From Microlunatus sagamiharensis (GTDB taxonomy: Bacteria > Actinomycetota > Actinomycetes > Propionibacteriales > Propionibacteriaceae): a stretch of DNA of 64,000 bases. The notes below the pieces were generated by a model. That model was not told where the DNA came from. It did not search any database and saw only the letters and a program-made list of their open reading frames with translations. Shown one piece after another: positions 17,963 through 27,485 of this stretch. The stretch's first letter is position 1. The number at the start of each line of letters is the position of its first letter. The position numbers were made by a program, and so were the translations under genes. The stretch is taken from contig NZ_LT629799.1 of the NCBI RefSeq assembly GCF_900105785.1, positions 620,001 to 684,000 of the forward strand, given 5' to 3'.

Positions 17963-18871
17963 TCAGGCCAGGCCCCAGCGTCGGAGGACTCGCTGTCGTC
18001 CGGCGGGTCTGAGCATCGAGGCGTTGAGCAGGCCCTCCCAGGCCTGCAGCCGGCAGACGTCCCAGGGCCGCCCGAGCAACTCGTCGCTCGCCCGGACGAT
18101 CGAGGCGCCCTCGTGGAGCAGGTGCCGCTTGGTGAAGCCGTGTCGCTCCCAACCCGCGAGGGCCATGGCACGGTCGCGGCTCAAGTCCGAGGCGTGAGTC
18201 AGCGGCTCGCGGTGGATGCCACCGTCGTACTCGTGGACGCGTCGCGTGCCGCAGATCCAGAGATCAGCGCGAGCCACGAAGCGTCCGTGCTTGTCCGTCA
18301 GCTCGTGCTGCGGCTCCACGGGGATGTCCGCAGCGTCGTGAAGCATGCGCATCACGGACTCCCAGGCCGACTCGCTCCGCGGGTCGATCAGCGGGATCAA
18401 CGCCCTCAGCGCAGGCGCACCGCGGCGGCGGGTGCCAGACGACACCTGGGCCAGTTCCTCGACGGTCACGTCGCCCTGGCGGACCGCTGAGTCCGCGAGC
18501 ACGATCACGTCCAGCGGCGTGAGGTCGCGAGCGAGGGCGAGCAGGGTCTCGGCCGGTGTGGTCAGACGTAGCCCGCGAAGGTCACGCATCTCCGGAGGGT
18601 GCGGATGGCGGTAGACGAGTGCTCCGGGCCGCCGCGGTCGGGGTTCCGAGGAGGGCATAGCCGCGAAGACCGGGTGCGGTGGCGCCTCCGGCAGCCACCA
18701 GCCGTACGCATTGGCGGCGGTCAGATGGGTGAAGCCCGCCGTCGCCGGCAGGACGAGCGTCCATGCACGAAGCAGGTCGTCGCCGGCGAGCGTCGTGCCG
18801 CGCGGAGTCCACAGCCCGCGCGCCACGCGGTCCCAGGTCCGCCGCGGAGCCTTGCCGAGTACGAGATCCAC
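17963..18871 (-). CDS. DUF559-like, AbiEi-type protein (putative endonuclease fold), start uncertain
   Basis: About 302 aa from GTG 18871, or 345 aa from GTG 19000. The N-terminal half (PRRTWDRVARGLWTPRG, FTHLTAANAYGWWLP) resembles the winged-helix and linker regions of AbiEi-type actinobacterial proteins. The C-terminal half (RADLWICGTRRVHEYDGG, then IHREPLTHASDLSRDRAM) resembles the DUF559/Vsr-like nuclease fold, with the acidic residues and the D..RD pattern. Such proteins are numerous in actinobacteria and their function is unproven. The later start is preferred because the upstream codons run through repeat copy B. Neither start has a Shine-Dalgarno. The gene is flanked by inverted 61-bp repeats. 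Confidence 0.7.
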   Translation of the reverse strand: MDLVLGKAPRRTWDRVARGLWTPRGTTLAGDDLLRAWTLVLPATAGFTHLTAANAYGWWLPEAPPHPVFAAMPSSEPRPRRPGALVYRHPHPPEMRDLRGLRLTTPAETLLALARDLTPLDVIVLADSAVRQGDVTVEELAQVSSGTRRRGAPALRALIPLIDPRSESAWESVMRMLHDAADIPVEPQHELTDKHGRFVARADLWICGTRRVHEYDGGIHREPLTHASDLSRDRAMALAGWERHGFTKRHLLHEGASIVRASDELLGRPWDVCRLQAWEGLLNASMLRPAGRQRVLRRWGLA

Positions 18872-18968
18872 ACCAAGGTCGTAAGGAGGACGCGCGGATC
18901 GTGCCGGTCCGACGGCGGACTGTGGACGAGGCCGCCGGCCGCCTGTGGAGAAGCCCCGCTCGTCGACC

Positions 18969-19029
18969 GACCACTGGTCAGTAGAGGGCGGTTTCGCCAC
19001 TCAGGAGCGACCACAGATGACCAGTGGTC
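18969..19029 (-). repeat. 61-bp two-box element, copy B (inverted relative to copy A)
   Basis: GACCACTGGTCA, 37 nt, TGACCAGTGGTC, with boxes again exactly 50 bp apart. Read on the minus strand it aligns with copy A at 17859-17919. It covers the upstream region of the DUF559-like gene and the alternative start at 19000. Confidence 0.75.
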
Positions 19030-19106
19030 GTTCCAGGGAGGCGAAGTGACGAGCGGGCAGGGCGCGGACGCGAGGTGGCGGGGGACCAGGGTCAGGGACC
19101 CAACGG

Positions 19107-19586
19107 TCAGGCGCGCAGGGCCTTCTCGACGTCGGGCTCGAGCTTGTCCGGGGTGGTGGTCGGGGCGAAGCGGTCGAGGACCTGGCCGTCGCGGCCGACG
19201 AGGAACTTGGTGAAGTTCCACTTGATGGCGCCGCCGAGCAGGCCGGAACGCTCGTCCTTGAGCCAGCGGAAGAGCGGGTGGGCGTCCTCGCCGTTGACGT
19301 CGACCTTGGCGAACATCGGAAAGCTGACGCCGTAGTTCATCGTGCAGAAGTCGGAGATCTCCTCCGCCGAGCCCGGCTCCTGGTGCGCGAACTGGTCGCA
19401 GGGGAAGCCGAGCACGACCAGGCCCTCGTCCTTGTGCTCTCGGTAGAGCTGCTCGAGGCCCTCGTACTGCGGCGTGAGCCCGCACTTGGAGGCGGTGTTG
19501 ACGACGAGCACGACCTGCCCGTCGTACGTGGAGAGCGGGGTCTCGACGCCGGTGAGCGAGGTGGCGGTGAAGTCGGAGAGGGGCAC
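19107..19586 (-). CDS. Glutathione peroxidase family thiol peroxidase
   Basis: A 159-aa protein with the family signature VNTASKCGLTPQY, whose Cys near residue 36 replaces selenocysteine. It also has LGFPCDQFAHQEPG with the second Cys/Gln and the Trp-Asn pair in KWNFTKFL near 135. Cys-type members usually reduce peroxides using thioredoxin rather than glutathione. GTG 19586 follows TACGAT by 6 nt on this strand, so it is probably leaderless. It is divergent from the oxidoreductase gene at 19639 with only 52 bp between starts. Confidence 0.93.
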   Translation of the reverse strand: MPLSDFTATSLTGVETPLSTYDGQVVLVVNTASKCGLTPQYEGLEQLYREHKDEGLVVLGFPCDQFAHQEPGSAEEISDFCTMNYGVSFPMFAKVDVNGEDAHPLFRWLKDERSGLLGGAIKWNFTKFLVGRDGQVLDRFAPTTTPDKLEPDVEKALRA

Positions 19587-19592
19587 GTACCG

Positions 19593-19598
19593 ATCGTA
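19593..19598 (-). promoter_or_regulatory. -10 box of the glutathione peroxidase gene (leaderless)
   Basis: TACGAT on the minus strand lies 6 nt before the GTG start. Confidence 0.5.
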
Positions 19599-19638
19599 GG
19601 TCGGGACTAACCAGCGCGGGCGACGCCTTGTCACCAGC

Positions 19639-20673
19639 ATGAAGAGCATCGTCTACCGCACCACCGGCGACCCGTCCGTCCTCGAGCTCGTCGAGCGTCC
19701 CGTGCCCGAGCCCGGTCCGGGCGAGGTCCGCGTGAACATCGCGGTCTCCGGGGTCAACCCGACCGACTGGAAGTCGCGCGTGGGCAGCAAGCCGGGCGAG
19801 GACCTGCCGTTCGCCGAAGTGACGCCCAACCAGGACGGCGCCGGCACCGTCGAGGCCATCAGCCCCGAGGCCGCCGAGCTCAACCCGCAGCTCGAGGTCG
19901 GCGACCGGGTCTGGATCTTCCTGGCCCAGCATCAGCGCCCGACGGGCACGGCGCAGGAGTACGTGACCGTCCCCGTCGAGCACGTCGTGCGTCTGCCCGA
20001 CGGCATCTCCTTCGACGTCGGCGCCTCGCTGGGCGTCCCGGCGATGACCGCCCACCGCGCGCTGACCGTCGCCGAGGGGGGCCCGACCCGCCTCCACCCG
20101 GGTGCGCTGGAGGGCCGTACGGTCCTCGTCGCCGGGGGAGCGGGCGCCGTCGGCCACGCTGCCATCCAGCTGGCCCGCTGGGCGGGCGCGACGGTGGTCA
20201 CCACCATCAGCAGCGACGAGAAGGCCGCGCTGGCCACGGCCGCCGGCGCGCACCACGTCGTGAACTACCGCACCTCCGACGCCGCCGCCGAGATCCAGCG
20301 CGTGGCGCCCGACGGCATCGACCTCGTCGCCGAGGTGGCGCCGGGCCCGAACGCCCAGCTCGACCTCGCGGTCCTGAACAACCACGGCACGATCGCGGTG
20401 TACGCGAACGACGGTGGCGAGAGCGTCACCTTCGACATCATCCCGTTCTTCGCGCGCAACCTGCGCTTCCAGGGCCTGCTGCTCTACACCGTCGGTGAGG
20501 ACGCGCTCCAGGTCGCCGCCGAGGACATCACGGCCGCGCTCGTCGACGGCGTGCTCGGCGTCGGCGAGGAGCACGGCCTGCCGCTGCTGCGCTTCCCGCT
20601 CGAGGAGACCGCCGCCGCGCACGAGGCGGTGCAGTCCGGGGCCGTCGGCAAGGTCCTCATCTACGTCGCCTGA
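19639..20673 (+). CDS. Zinc-independent medium-chain dehydrogenase, NADPH:quinone oxidoreductase-like
   Basis: A 344-aa MDR-superfamily protein. The N-terminal GroES-like domain carries SGVNPTDWKSRVG and NQDGAGTVEAI, and the Rossmann domain has VLVAGGAGAVGHAAIQLA near residue 172. The structural and catalytic zinc ligands of classical alcohol dehydrogenases are absent. It probably reduces quinones or reactive enones with NADPH, which would fit its divergent pairing with a peroxide-detoxifying enzyme. The substrate is not determined. Confidence 0.88.
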   Translation: MKSIVYRTTGDPSVLELVERPVPEPGPGEVRVNIAVSGVNPTDWKSRVGSKPGEDLPFAEVTPNQDGAGTVEAISPEAAELNPQLEVGDRVWIFLAQHQRPTGTAQEYVTVPVEHVVRLPDGISFDVGASLGVPAMTAHRALTVAEGGPTRLHPGALEGRTVLVAGGAGAVGHAAIQLARWAGATVVTTISSDEKAALATAAGAHHVVNYRTSDAAAEIQRVAPDGIDLVAEVAPGPNAQLDLAVLNNHGTIAVYANDGGESVTFDIIPFFARNLRFQGLLLYTVGEDALQVAAEDITAALVDGVLGVGEEHGLPLLRFPLEETAAAHEAVQSGAVGKVLIYVA

Positions 20674-20750
20674 GCCACTGACTGACCCGGTCGGCGGGCA
20701 ACCCGCCTGGCACGATGAAGGCCACGATCCGTACGACCCGAGGAGCAGCC

Positions 20751-20939
20751 GTGACGAACCCCGACCCCCGCGAGGGCCTCGACCATGATCACCCGGGCGG
20801 TCTGATCGAGGGCGGCCAGGCCGACGTCCCCGGCGTGCAGGACCGCGGGCCGGCCGACGCCGACGAGGAGGCCGAGACGGGCGCGCAGAGCACGACGGGC
20901 GGGACGGCCGAGGCCGCTCCGCCCGCCGACGAGGAGTAG
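20751..20939 (+). CDS. Small acidic hypothetical protein
   Basis: A 62-aa, strongly acidic, Gly/Ala/Asp/Glu-rich product from a GTG preceded by GAGGAG at a 6-nt spacing. Aromatic residues and hydrophobic blocks are absent, so it is probably disordered. I recognise no family. It lies between the quinone oxidoreductase-like gene and the convergent valS. The good ribosome-binding site is the main support. Confidence 0.55.
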   Translation: MTNPDPREGLDHDHPGGLIEGGQADVPGVQDRGPADADEEAETGAQSTTGGTAEAAPPADEE

Positions 20940-20969
20940 GGCCCCACGGGGCCGGGTGTCCGTGGAGGC

Positions 20970-23561
20970 TCAGCCCTCCGCGGGCACCAGCTCCACGTCC
21001 AGCACCAGCGGCGCCTCGCCGGCGGTCCAGACGACGTCGCCGGTGACCCGGCCGACGGCCCGGAGGTCGGCCTCGACGCCACGGAGCCGCTCCAGCGAAC
21101 CCTCCGGCCCGCGCAGCTCGACCCGGGCGACCTCGGTCTTCATCGAGACCTTGGCCGAGGACTTGGCCCCCCGCAGCCCGGCGAGCGCCGTCGCGACGTC
21201 GGCCATCAGCGCGGCGTCGCCCTCGACGGCGAGCTCGCCGGCGCTCGGCCAGGCCGCGTGGTGGATCGAACCGTCCTGCCACCACGACCACACCTCCTCG
21301 GTCGCGAAGGGCATGATCGGCGCGAGCAGCCGCAGCAGCGTGTGCAGCGCCAGCCCGAGGGCCGCACGGGCCGAGGCCGCGGGCTGCTCGCCCTGCGCCC
21401 CGTACGCGCGCTCCTTGACCACCTCGAGGAAGTCGTCGCAGAAGGCCCAGAAGAAGGTCTCGGTCACCTCGAGCGCACCGGTGTAGTCGTACGCCTCGAA
21501 GGCCGCGGTCGCCTGCTCCACCACCTGCGCCAGCCCGACGAGCAGCGCCCGGTCGACCGGCTCGGTGACCAGCGAGCGGTCCAGGGTCTCGGGGCCGACG
21601 CCGAAGCCGAGCACGAACTTGCTCGCGTTCAGCACCTTCAGCGCCAGCCGGCGCCCGACCTTCATCTCCCGCTCGTCGAAGGGGGAGTCCATGCCCGGCC
21701 GGGCCTTGGCCGCGCGCCAGCGGACCGCGTCCGAGCCGTAGCGGTCGAGGATCTCGGTCGGCACGACGACGTTGCCCTTGGACTTGCTCATCTTCTTGCG
21801 GTCGGGGTCCATGACGAACCCGCTGACCATCGAGCGCGCCCAGGGCAGCGAGTGGTTCTCGTAGTGCGCCCGCACGACCCGCGAGAACAGCCAGGTGCGG
21901 ATGATCTCGTGGGCGTGGGTGTTCAGGTCCATCGGGAAGGTCATCGCGAACAGCTCCGGGTCGCGCTCCCAGCCGCACACGATCTGCGGCGTGAGCGAGG
22001 AGACCGCCCAGGTGTCCATCACGTCGGGGTCGGCGACGAACCCGCCGGTCTGCCCGCGCTGGTCCTCGGTGTAGCCGTCGGGCACGTCGCTGCTGGGGTC
22101 GACCGGCAGACGGTCCTCGGCCGGCAGCAGGGGGTGCGCGTAGTCCGGCTCGCCGTCGGCGTCGACCGGGTACCAGACCGGGAACGGCACGCCGAAGAAG
22201 CGCTGGCGCGAGACGAGCCAGTCGCCGTTGAGCCCGTTGACCCAGTTGTCGTAGCGGTACTTCATGTGCTGCGGCACCCAGGCGAGCTCCTCGCCGCGGG
22301 CCACGAACGTCGCCTTGAGGTCGGCGTCGCGCCCGCCGTTGCGGATGTACCACTGCCGCGTCGAGACGATCTCGAGCGGCTTCTCGCCGCGCTCGTAGAA
22401 GTTCGCCTTGCGCTGCGTCGGGGTCGGCTCGCCGTCGAGGGCACCCGACTCGCGGAGGGCGGCGACCACGGCCTCGCGCGCCGAGAAGGTCGTCTTGCCC
22501 GCGATCGCCTCCCACGTGGCCGGGTCGGCGATCCACTCCGGCTGCTCGCGCAGGATCCGGCCGTCGCGACCGATGATCACGCGGGTGGGCAGCTGCAGCT
22601 CGCGCCACCAGGTGACGTCGGTCAGGTCGCCGAACGTGCAGCACATGACCAGGCCCGAGCCCTTGTCCGGCTCGGCCGCCTCGTGCGCGACCACCGGCAG
22701 CTCCACGCCGTAGAGCGGCGAGGTCACGGTCTGCCCGAACAGGTCGGCGTAGCGCTCGTCGTCGGGGTGGGCGATCAGGGCGACGCAGGCGGCGATCAGC
22801 TCGGGGCGCGTCGTCTCGATGTACGCCGGGTTGCCGTCGGCCTTGGTGAACGCGACCTTGTGGTACGCGCCGGGGTAGTCGCGGGCCTCCAGCTCGGCCT
22901 GCGCGACCGCGGTCTGGAAGGTCACGTCCCACAGCGTCGGCGCCTCCGACAGGTACGCCTCGCCGCGCTGCACGTTGCGCAGGAACGCCGTCTGCGCGAC
23001 GGCCTGGGAGTCGTCGGAGATGGTCGTGTAGAGGCTCGACCAGTCCACGCTCAGGCCCACGCGGCGCCACATGTCCTCGAAGACCTGCTCGTCGAGGTTC
23101 GTCAGCTCGTGGCACAGCGCGACGAAGTTGCGCCGGCTGATCGGCACCTGGTTCTTCGGGTCGGGCTTGGCCGGCGGGGTGAAGTCCGGGTCGTACGCGA
23201 CGCTCGGGTCGCAGCGCACGCCGTAGTAGTTCTGCACGCGGCGCTCGGTCGGAAGGCCGTTGTCGTCCCAGCCGATCGGGTAGAAGACGTGCTTGCCGGT
23301 CATCCGCTGGTAGCGGGCGACCAGGTCGGTGTGGGTGTAGGAGAAGACGTGGCCCACGTGGAGCGAGCCCGAGACCGTGGGCGGCGGGGTGTCGATGCTG
23401 TAGACCTGCGCGCGAGCCGCGGCCGGGTCGCCCTGCGGGCGGACGAAGGCGTACGTGCCGTCGGCGCGCCAGCGCTCGAGCCAGCGCCCCTCGAGGCCCT
23501 CCAGCGCCGGGCGGTCCGGGACCAACGAGATCGTGCGGGGGTCCGTGGCGGTGGTGGTCAC
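20970..23561 (-). CDS. valS: Valine--tRNA ligase
   Basis: An 863-aa class I aminoacyl-tRNA synthetase. The HIGH-type motif is [19 protein letters not shown] near residue 60 and the KMSKS loop is [15 protein letters not shown] near 590. The editing domain (about 200-370) includes [11 protein letters not shown]. The pattern [14 protein letters not shown] identifies valine specificity within the Ile/Leu/Val group. GTG 23561 lies 8 nt after TAAGAT on this strand. It is divergent from folC with 49 bp between starts. Confidence 0.96.
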   Translation of the reverse strand: MTTTATDPRTISLVPDRPALEGLEGRWLERWRADGTYAFVRPQGDPAAARAQVYSIDTPPPTVSGSLHVGHVFSYTHTDLVARYQRMTGKHVFYPIGWDDNGLPTERRVQNYYGVRCDPSVAYDPDFTPPAKPDPKNQVPISRRNFVALCHELTNLDEQVFEDMWRRVGLSVDWSSLYTTISDDSQAVAQTAFLRNVQRGEAYLSEAPTLWDVTFQTAVAQAELEARDYPGAYHKVAFTKADGNPAYIETTRPELIAACVALIAHPDDERYADLFGQTVTSPLYGVELPVVAHEAAEPDKGSGLVMCCTFGDLTDVTWWRELQLPTRVIIGRDGRILREQPEWIADPATWEAIAGKTTFSAREAVVAALRESGALDGEPTPTQRKANFYERGEKPLEIVSTRQWYIRNGGRDADLKATFVARGEELAWVPQHMKYRYDNWVNGLNGDWLVSRQRFFGVPFPVWYPVDADGEPDYAHPLLPAEDRLPVDPSSDVPDGYTEDQRGQTGGFVADPDVMDTWAVSSLTPQIVCGWERDPELFAMTFPMDLNTHAHEIIRTWLFSRVVRAHYENHSLPWARSMVSGFVMDPDRKKMSKSKGNVVVPTEILDRYGSDAVRWRAAKARPGMDSPFDEREMKVGRRLALKVLNASKFVLGFGVGPETLDRSLVTEPVDRALLVGLAQVVEQATAAFEAYDYTGALEVTETFFWAFCDDFLEVVKERAYGAQGEQPAASARAALGLALHTLLRLLAPIMPFATEEVWSWWQDGSIHHAAWPSAGELAVEGDAALMADVATALAGLRGAKSSAKVSMKTEVARVELRGPEGSLERLRGVEADLRAVGRVTGDVVWTAGEAPLVLDVELVPAEG

Positions 23562-23569
23562 GAGCGTCG

Positions 23570-23601
23570 ATCTTAGTGGTGGCGGTGGGCAGAACTAGAC
23601 T
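23570..23601. promoter_or_regulatory. Divergent valS/folC -10 boxes
   Basis: TAAGAT on the minus strand (23570-23575) precedes the valS GTG by 8 nt. TAGACT on the plus strand (23596-23601) precedes the folC ATG by 9 nt. Both messages would have almost no leader. Confidence 0.45.
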
Positions 23602-23610
23602 CGTGAGGCC

Positions 23611-25095
23611 ATGCCTGACACCGCCCTGACCGCGCCCGGAACCGACGAGACCCGCACCCACGCCGACGTCGTCCGCGACCTCACGAGCCGGTGGCCCGAG
23701 CACCGCGTCGCGCCGTCGCTGGGCCGCATCACCGCGCTGACCGAGCTGCTCGGCGACCCGCAGCGCGCGTACCCCGTGATCCACGTGACCGGCACCAACG
23801 GCAAGGGCAGCACGGCGGCGATGACCGAGTCGCTGCTGCGCGCCGCCGGCCTGCGCACCGGGCGCTTCACCAGCCCGCACCTGACCGCGCTCACCGAGCG
23901 GATCAGCATCGACGGCGAGCCGATCTCCGACGAGCGCTTCGACGAGGTCTGGGCCGAGCTCGAGCCGTACGTGGCGATCGTCGACGAGCAGCGTATCGAC
24001 GGCGTCGTGTGCACCTTCTTCGAGATCATGACGGCGATGGCCTTCGCGGCCTTCGCCGACGCCCCCGTCGACGTCGCCGTGATCGAGGTCGGGCTCGGCG
24101 GCACCTGGGACGCGACGAACGTCGCCGACGGCGGGGTCGCCGTGATCACCCCGATCGACCTCGACCACACCCACCTGCTCGGCTCGACGGTCGCCGAGAT
24201 CGCGCGCGAGAAGGCCGGGATCATCAAGCCCGGCGCGCACGCCATCCTGGCCGGCCAGCCCCTGGAGGCCGCGCAGGTGCTGCTCGAGCGCTGCGCCGAG
24301 GTCGGCGCGCTGCCGCAGCGGGAGGGCATCGACTTCGGCGTCCTCGGCCGCCAGCTCGCGGTCGACGGCCAGCTGGTCCGTCTCAACGGGGCTGAGGGCC
24401 CGGTCGAGGACGTGTTCGTGCCGCTCCACGGGGCGCACCAGGCGTCGAACGCCGGCCTCGCCCTCGCCGCGGTCGAGGCGTTCCTCGGCCTCAAGGCGCT
24501 CAACCCCGACGTCGCCCGCGAGGGCTTCGCGCAGGTCACCGTGCCCGGCCGGCTGGAGGTCGTCCGCCGCTCGCCGACCGTCCTGCTCGACGCGGCGCAC
24601 AACCCGCACGGCGCCGCCGCGGCCGTCGCCGCCCTGGACGAGGCCTTCGACCTCACCCCGCTCGTCGGCGTCCTCGGTGTGATGGCCGACAAGGACGTCC
24701 GCGGCCTGCTCGAGACGTTCGAGCCCGCGCTCACCCACGTGGTCGTCACCCAGGTCGCGTCCAGCGGCCGGGGGATGCCGGCCGAGGAGCTCGGCGAGCT
24801 CGCGGCCGAGGTCTTCGGCGCCGAGCGCGTCACCGTCGCCCCGCGCCTCGACGACGCGCTCGAGACGGCCGTCGGGCTCGCCGAGGGCGACGGCGCCGGT
24901 TCGTCGGGCGTGATCGTCAGCGGTTCCGTGGTGCTCGTGGGCGAGGCGAGGGGCCTCCTGGTCGGGAACGGCCAGGCCGGCGCCGGCTCGCCGAACCCGG
25001 GCGAGGAGGCCGACGGCGACGACGACTGGGACCCGCTCGAGGCCGACCTCGGCGGCGACGAGCCCACCGACGAGGAGCGGGAGAGCTGGACGTGA
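23611..25095 (+). CDS. folC: Bifunctional folylpolyglutamate synthase/dihydrofolate synthase
   Basis: A 494-aa Mur-ligase-fold enzyme that joins dihydropteroate to glutamate and then lengthens the polyglutamate tail. The P-loop is VTGTNGKGSTAAM near residue 61, followed by TSPHLTALTERISIDG. The catalytic region has EVGLGGTWDATNV near 159 and DHTHLLGSTVAEIAREKAGI near 185. The C-terminal domain begins at about 310 (LLDAAHNPHGAAAAVAAL). An acidic low-complexity tail of about 40 residues ends the protein. It overlaps the DUF4233 gene by 4 nt. Confidence 0.96.
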   Translation: MPDTALTAPGTDETRTHADVVRDLTSRWPEHRVAPSLGRITALTELLGDPQRAYPVIHVTGTNGKGSTAAMTESLLRAAGLRTGRFTSPHLTALTERISIDGEPISDERFDEVWAELEPYVAIVDEQRIDGVVCTFFEIMTAMAFAAFADAPVDVAVIEVGLGGTWDATNVADGGVAVITPIDLDHTHLLGSTVAEIAREKAGIIKPGAHAILAGQPLEAAQVLLERCAEVGALPQREGIDFGVLGRQLAVDGQLVRLNGAEGPVEDVFVPLHGAHQASNAGLALAAVEAFLGLKALNPDVAREGFAQVTVPGRLEVVRRSPTVLLDAAHNPHGAAAAVAALDEAFDLTPLVGVLGVMADKDVRGLLETFEPALTHVVVTQVASSGRGMPAEELGELAAEVFGAERVTVAPRLDDALETAVGLAEGDGAGSSGVIVSGSVVLVGEARGLLVGNGQAGAGSPNPGEEADGDDDWDPLEADLGGDEPTDEERESWT

Positions 25096-25484
25096 CGTCC
25101 TCCACCCCGGCCGTCCCGCCGAACGCGTCGCCGGTCACGCTGAGCCCCAAGAACCCGATGCGGGTCGTCCTGTTGTCGGTCCTGCTGTTCGAGGTCATCG
25201 TGTTCGCGCTCGCGATCCCGGTGATGATCCTCGTCTCCGACGTCGACCCCCTGCCCGCCGCGCTGCTCGGCAGCGGTTCGGCGGTGCTCGCGCTCGTGGC
25301 CGCGGGGCTGCTGCGCAAGCCGCTCGGCTACCCGATCGGCTGGCTCGCCCAGCTCGCCGGGCTGCTGCTCGGCCTGCTCACGCCCTCGATGTTCATCGTC
25401 GGCGGCATGTTCGCCGCGCTCTGGGTCGTCTCCTTCGTCCTCGGCAAGCGACTCGACGCACGTCAGGCGCCCGCGGCGTCCTGA
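25092..25484 (+). CDS. DUF4233 membrane protein
   Basis: A 130-aa protein with four hydrophobic segments between residues 22 and 118. Its GTG overlaps the folC stop as GTGA, so the two genes are translationally coupled. A DUF4233 gene immediately after folC is a conserved actinobacterial arrangement (also in mycobacteria). Its function is unknown; the linkage suggests a role connected with folate metabolism or simple co-expression. Confidence 0.88.
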   Translation: MTSSTPAVPPNASPVTLSPKNPMRVVLLSVLLFEVIVFALAIPVMILVSDVDPLPAALLGSGSAVLALVAAGLLRKPLGYPIGWLAQLAGLLLGLLTPSMFIVGGMFAALWVVSFVLGKRLDARQAPAAS

Positions 25485-25618
25485 GAGGCCGCTGAAGGAG
25501 GACGTAGCGGAGCCGTAACTCCGAGGTGCTCCCGTCGGCGGCGGACGAGCACTACGGTGCTGCCACCGGACCGCGGGCACAGGCCCGCGCAACGCTCCGG
25601 CGGGCGGGAGAGAGCCGG

Positions 25619-27436
25619 ATGATCGACTGGTCGACCGAGTGGTACCGCACGCTGCTCTGGCTCGCGGGCGCCTACCTCCTCTGCGCCATCGGGGCCTTCG
25701 TCCTCGGGGTCGTCCTCTGCCGCAGGACGCGCTTCGGACGGCAGTTCTGGCGGTTGGCCGGGCCCTACTTCACGCCCCGGCGAGGCGACCGCAGCAGCGT
25801 CAGGCCGCTGCTCACCGTCCTGCTGCTGCTGTTCTTCACGGTCTTCGGCGTGCGGCTCAGCGTGCTGGCCTCCAACAACGGCAACGCGCTCTACACGGCC
25901 CTGCAGGAGAAGGACCCGCCCACCTTCTGGAGGGCCATCGCCGCGTACGCGGTGCTCGCCCTCATCGCGGTGGCTCAGGCGGTCGTCGTCTACTACGTGA
26001 GCTACCTGCAGACGATCCGCTGGCGCCAGTGGACCAACCGCCAGGTCGTCACCGACTGGTTGAGCGGCACCGCGTACCACCGCGGGCGGTTCATCGCCGA
26101 GCCGGTCGACAACCCCGAGCAGCGCATCCAGGCCGACGTGTCGTCCTTCACCAGCGACACCCAGACCCTCGTGCTCGGTCTCATCGGCGCGATGCTGACG
26201 CTCGTCTCCTTCACCGCCATCCTGTGGCGCCTGTCGGGGCCGGTCGACGTCGGCGGGATCACCGTGCCGAAGGCGCTCGTGATCATCGCCTACGCCTTCA
26301 TCCTGGTCGCGACCTGGTTCGCCATCAGGATCGGCCGTCCGCTGATCAGGCTGAACTTCCTCGCCGAGCGGCTCAACGCCTCCTACCGCTACTCGCTGAC
26401 GCGGGTGCGCGACAACTCCGAGGCGATCGCGCTCTACGGCGGCGAGGGCGTCGAGGAGGGCGGGCTGCAGACGCGGTTCTCCGCCGTCATCGCCAACCAG
26501 TGGGCGCTGGTCTGGCGGAACCTCAAGTTCCAGGGCTACAACGTCCTCATCAGCCAGGTCGTCGGGATCATCGCCGTCCTGGTGCAGGCCCCGCGCTACT
26601 TCGCGGGCCAGATCACCTTCGGCGACCTCACCCAGTCCGACACCGCCTTCGGCAACGTCGCCGGCTCGCTCTCCTTCTTCCGCAACGCGTACGACGACTT
26701 CGCCTCCTACCGCGCCACGCTCGACCGCCTCACCGGGCTGCTGGACGCGAACGCCCAGGCGAGGGCCCTGCCGGTGCCGCTGCGCTCGGGACGCTCGAAC
26801 GGGCTGGAGGTCGAGGGCCTGGACGTCTTCCGCCCGGGCGGCGAGCCGCTGGTCAGCCGGCTCGACCTGAGCCTCGTACCGGGGGAGTGGCTGCTGGTGC
26901 GCGGCCGCTCGGGCAGCGGCAAGACGACGCTGCTGCGGGGCCTTGCCGGCCTGTGGCCCTACGTGCGTGGTGTCGTCTCCCGGCCCCAGGGCCAGGTCGT
27001 CTTCTGCGCGCAGCAGCCGTACCTGCCGCTGGGCACGCTGCGCTCGGCGATCACCTACCCGGCGCCGGAGGACGCCTTCCCCGACCACGCGGTGCGTCGC
27101 GTGCTGGCCGACGTCCAGCTCGGGCACCTCGCCGAGCACCTCGACGAGACGAAGGACTGGATGACCACGCTGTCGCCGGGCGAGCGTCAGCGGCTGGCGT
27201 TCGGGCGGGTGCTGCTCCTGCAGCCCGACCTCGTCTTCTTCGACGAGAGCACCTCGGCGCTCGACGAGGGCATGGAGCACGCGCTCTACGCCCTCGTCCG
27301 CGAACGGCTGCCGCGCACCTCGGTGGTTAGCGTGGGGCACCGCAGCAGCCTGGGCGCCTCGCACCGGCGCGAGCTGGTCCTGCTCGGGCAGGGCGCGTGG
27401 ACCAGCGGCTCGCTGGTTCGCGACAGCGCGTCCTGA
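25619..27436 (+). CDS. ABC half-transporter, SbmA/BacA/YddA type (permease-ATPase fusion)
   Basis: A 605-aa fusion. The N-terminal membrane domain (about 10-350) has six hydrophobic segments and the ABCD/SbmA-like block WRQWTNRQVVTDWLSGTAYH, followed by PEQRIQADV (the EAA-like loop of this group). The ATPase domain has Walker A GRSGSGKTT near residue 428, signature LSPGERQRLAFGR near 520, Walker B LVFFDESTSALD near 540 and H-loop GHRSS. Relatives include the mycobacterial B12/antimicrobial-peptide importer Rv1819c, so uptake of cobalamin or peptides is possible. ATG 25619 follows GGGAGAG. It inserts between DUF4233 and ndk. Confidence 0.88.
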   Translation: MIDWSTEWYRTLLWLAGAYLLCAIGAFVLGVVLCRRTRFGRQFWRLAGPYFTPRRGDRSSVRPLLTVLLLLFFTVFGVRLSVLASNNGNALYTALQEKDPPTFWRAIAAYAVLALIAVAQAVVVYYVSYLQTIRWRQWTNRQVVTDWLSGTAYHRGRFIAEPVDNPEQRIQADVSSFTSDTQTLVLGLIGAMLTLVSFTAILWRLSGPVDVGGITVPKALVIIAYAFILVATWFAIRIGRPLIRLNFLAERLNASYRYSLTRVRDNSEAIALYGGEGVEEGGLQTRFSAVIANQWALVWRNLKFQGYNVLISQVVGIIAVLVQAPRYFAGQITFGDLTQSDTAFGNVAGSLSFFRNAYDDFASYRATLDRLTGLLDANAQARALPVPLRSGRSNGLEVEGLDVFRPGGEPLVSRLDLSLVPGEWLLVRGRSGSGKTTLLRGLAGLWPYVRGVVSRPQGQVVFCAQQPYLPLGTLRSAITYPAPEDAFPDHAVRRVLADVQLGHLAEHLDETKDWMTTLSPGERQRLAFGRVLLLQPDLVFFDESTSALDEGMEHALYALVRERLPRTSVVSVGHRSSLGASHRRELVLLGQGAWTSGSLVRDSAS

Positions 27437-27472
27437 CCCTGGTTGGCGGCGGTGCCCCCGGCGTCCGGCCGA

Positions 27473-27478
27473 TAGGGT
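27473..27478 (+). promoter_or_regulatory. -10 box of ndk (leaderless)
   Basis: TAGGGT ends 7 nt before the ndk ATG, with no Shine-Dalgarno between. Confidence 0.55.
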
Positions 27479-27485
27479 TCCGGCC

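Noticed and set aside
18721-24738. Very long open frame (about 2000 codons) on the minus strand
   Set aside because: It runs out of frame through the DUF559-like, glutathione peroxidase and valS genes and antisense to the oxidoreductase and folC genes. Its translation is low-complexity Arg/Ala/Gly sequence, a normal artefact of high GC.
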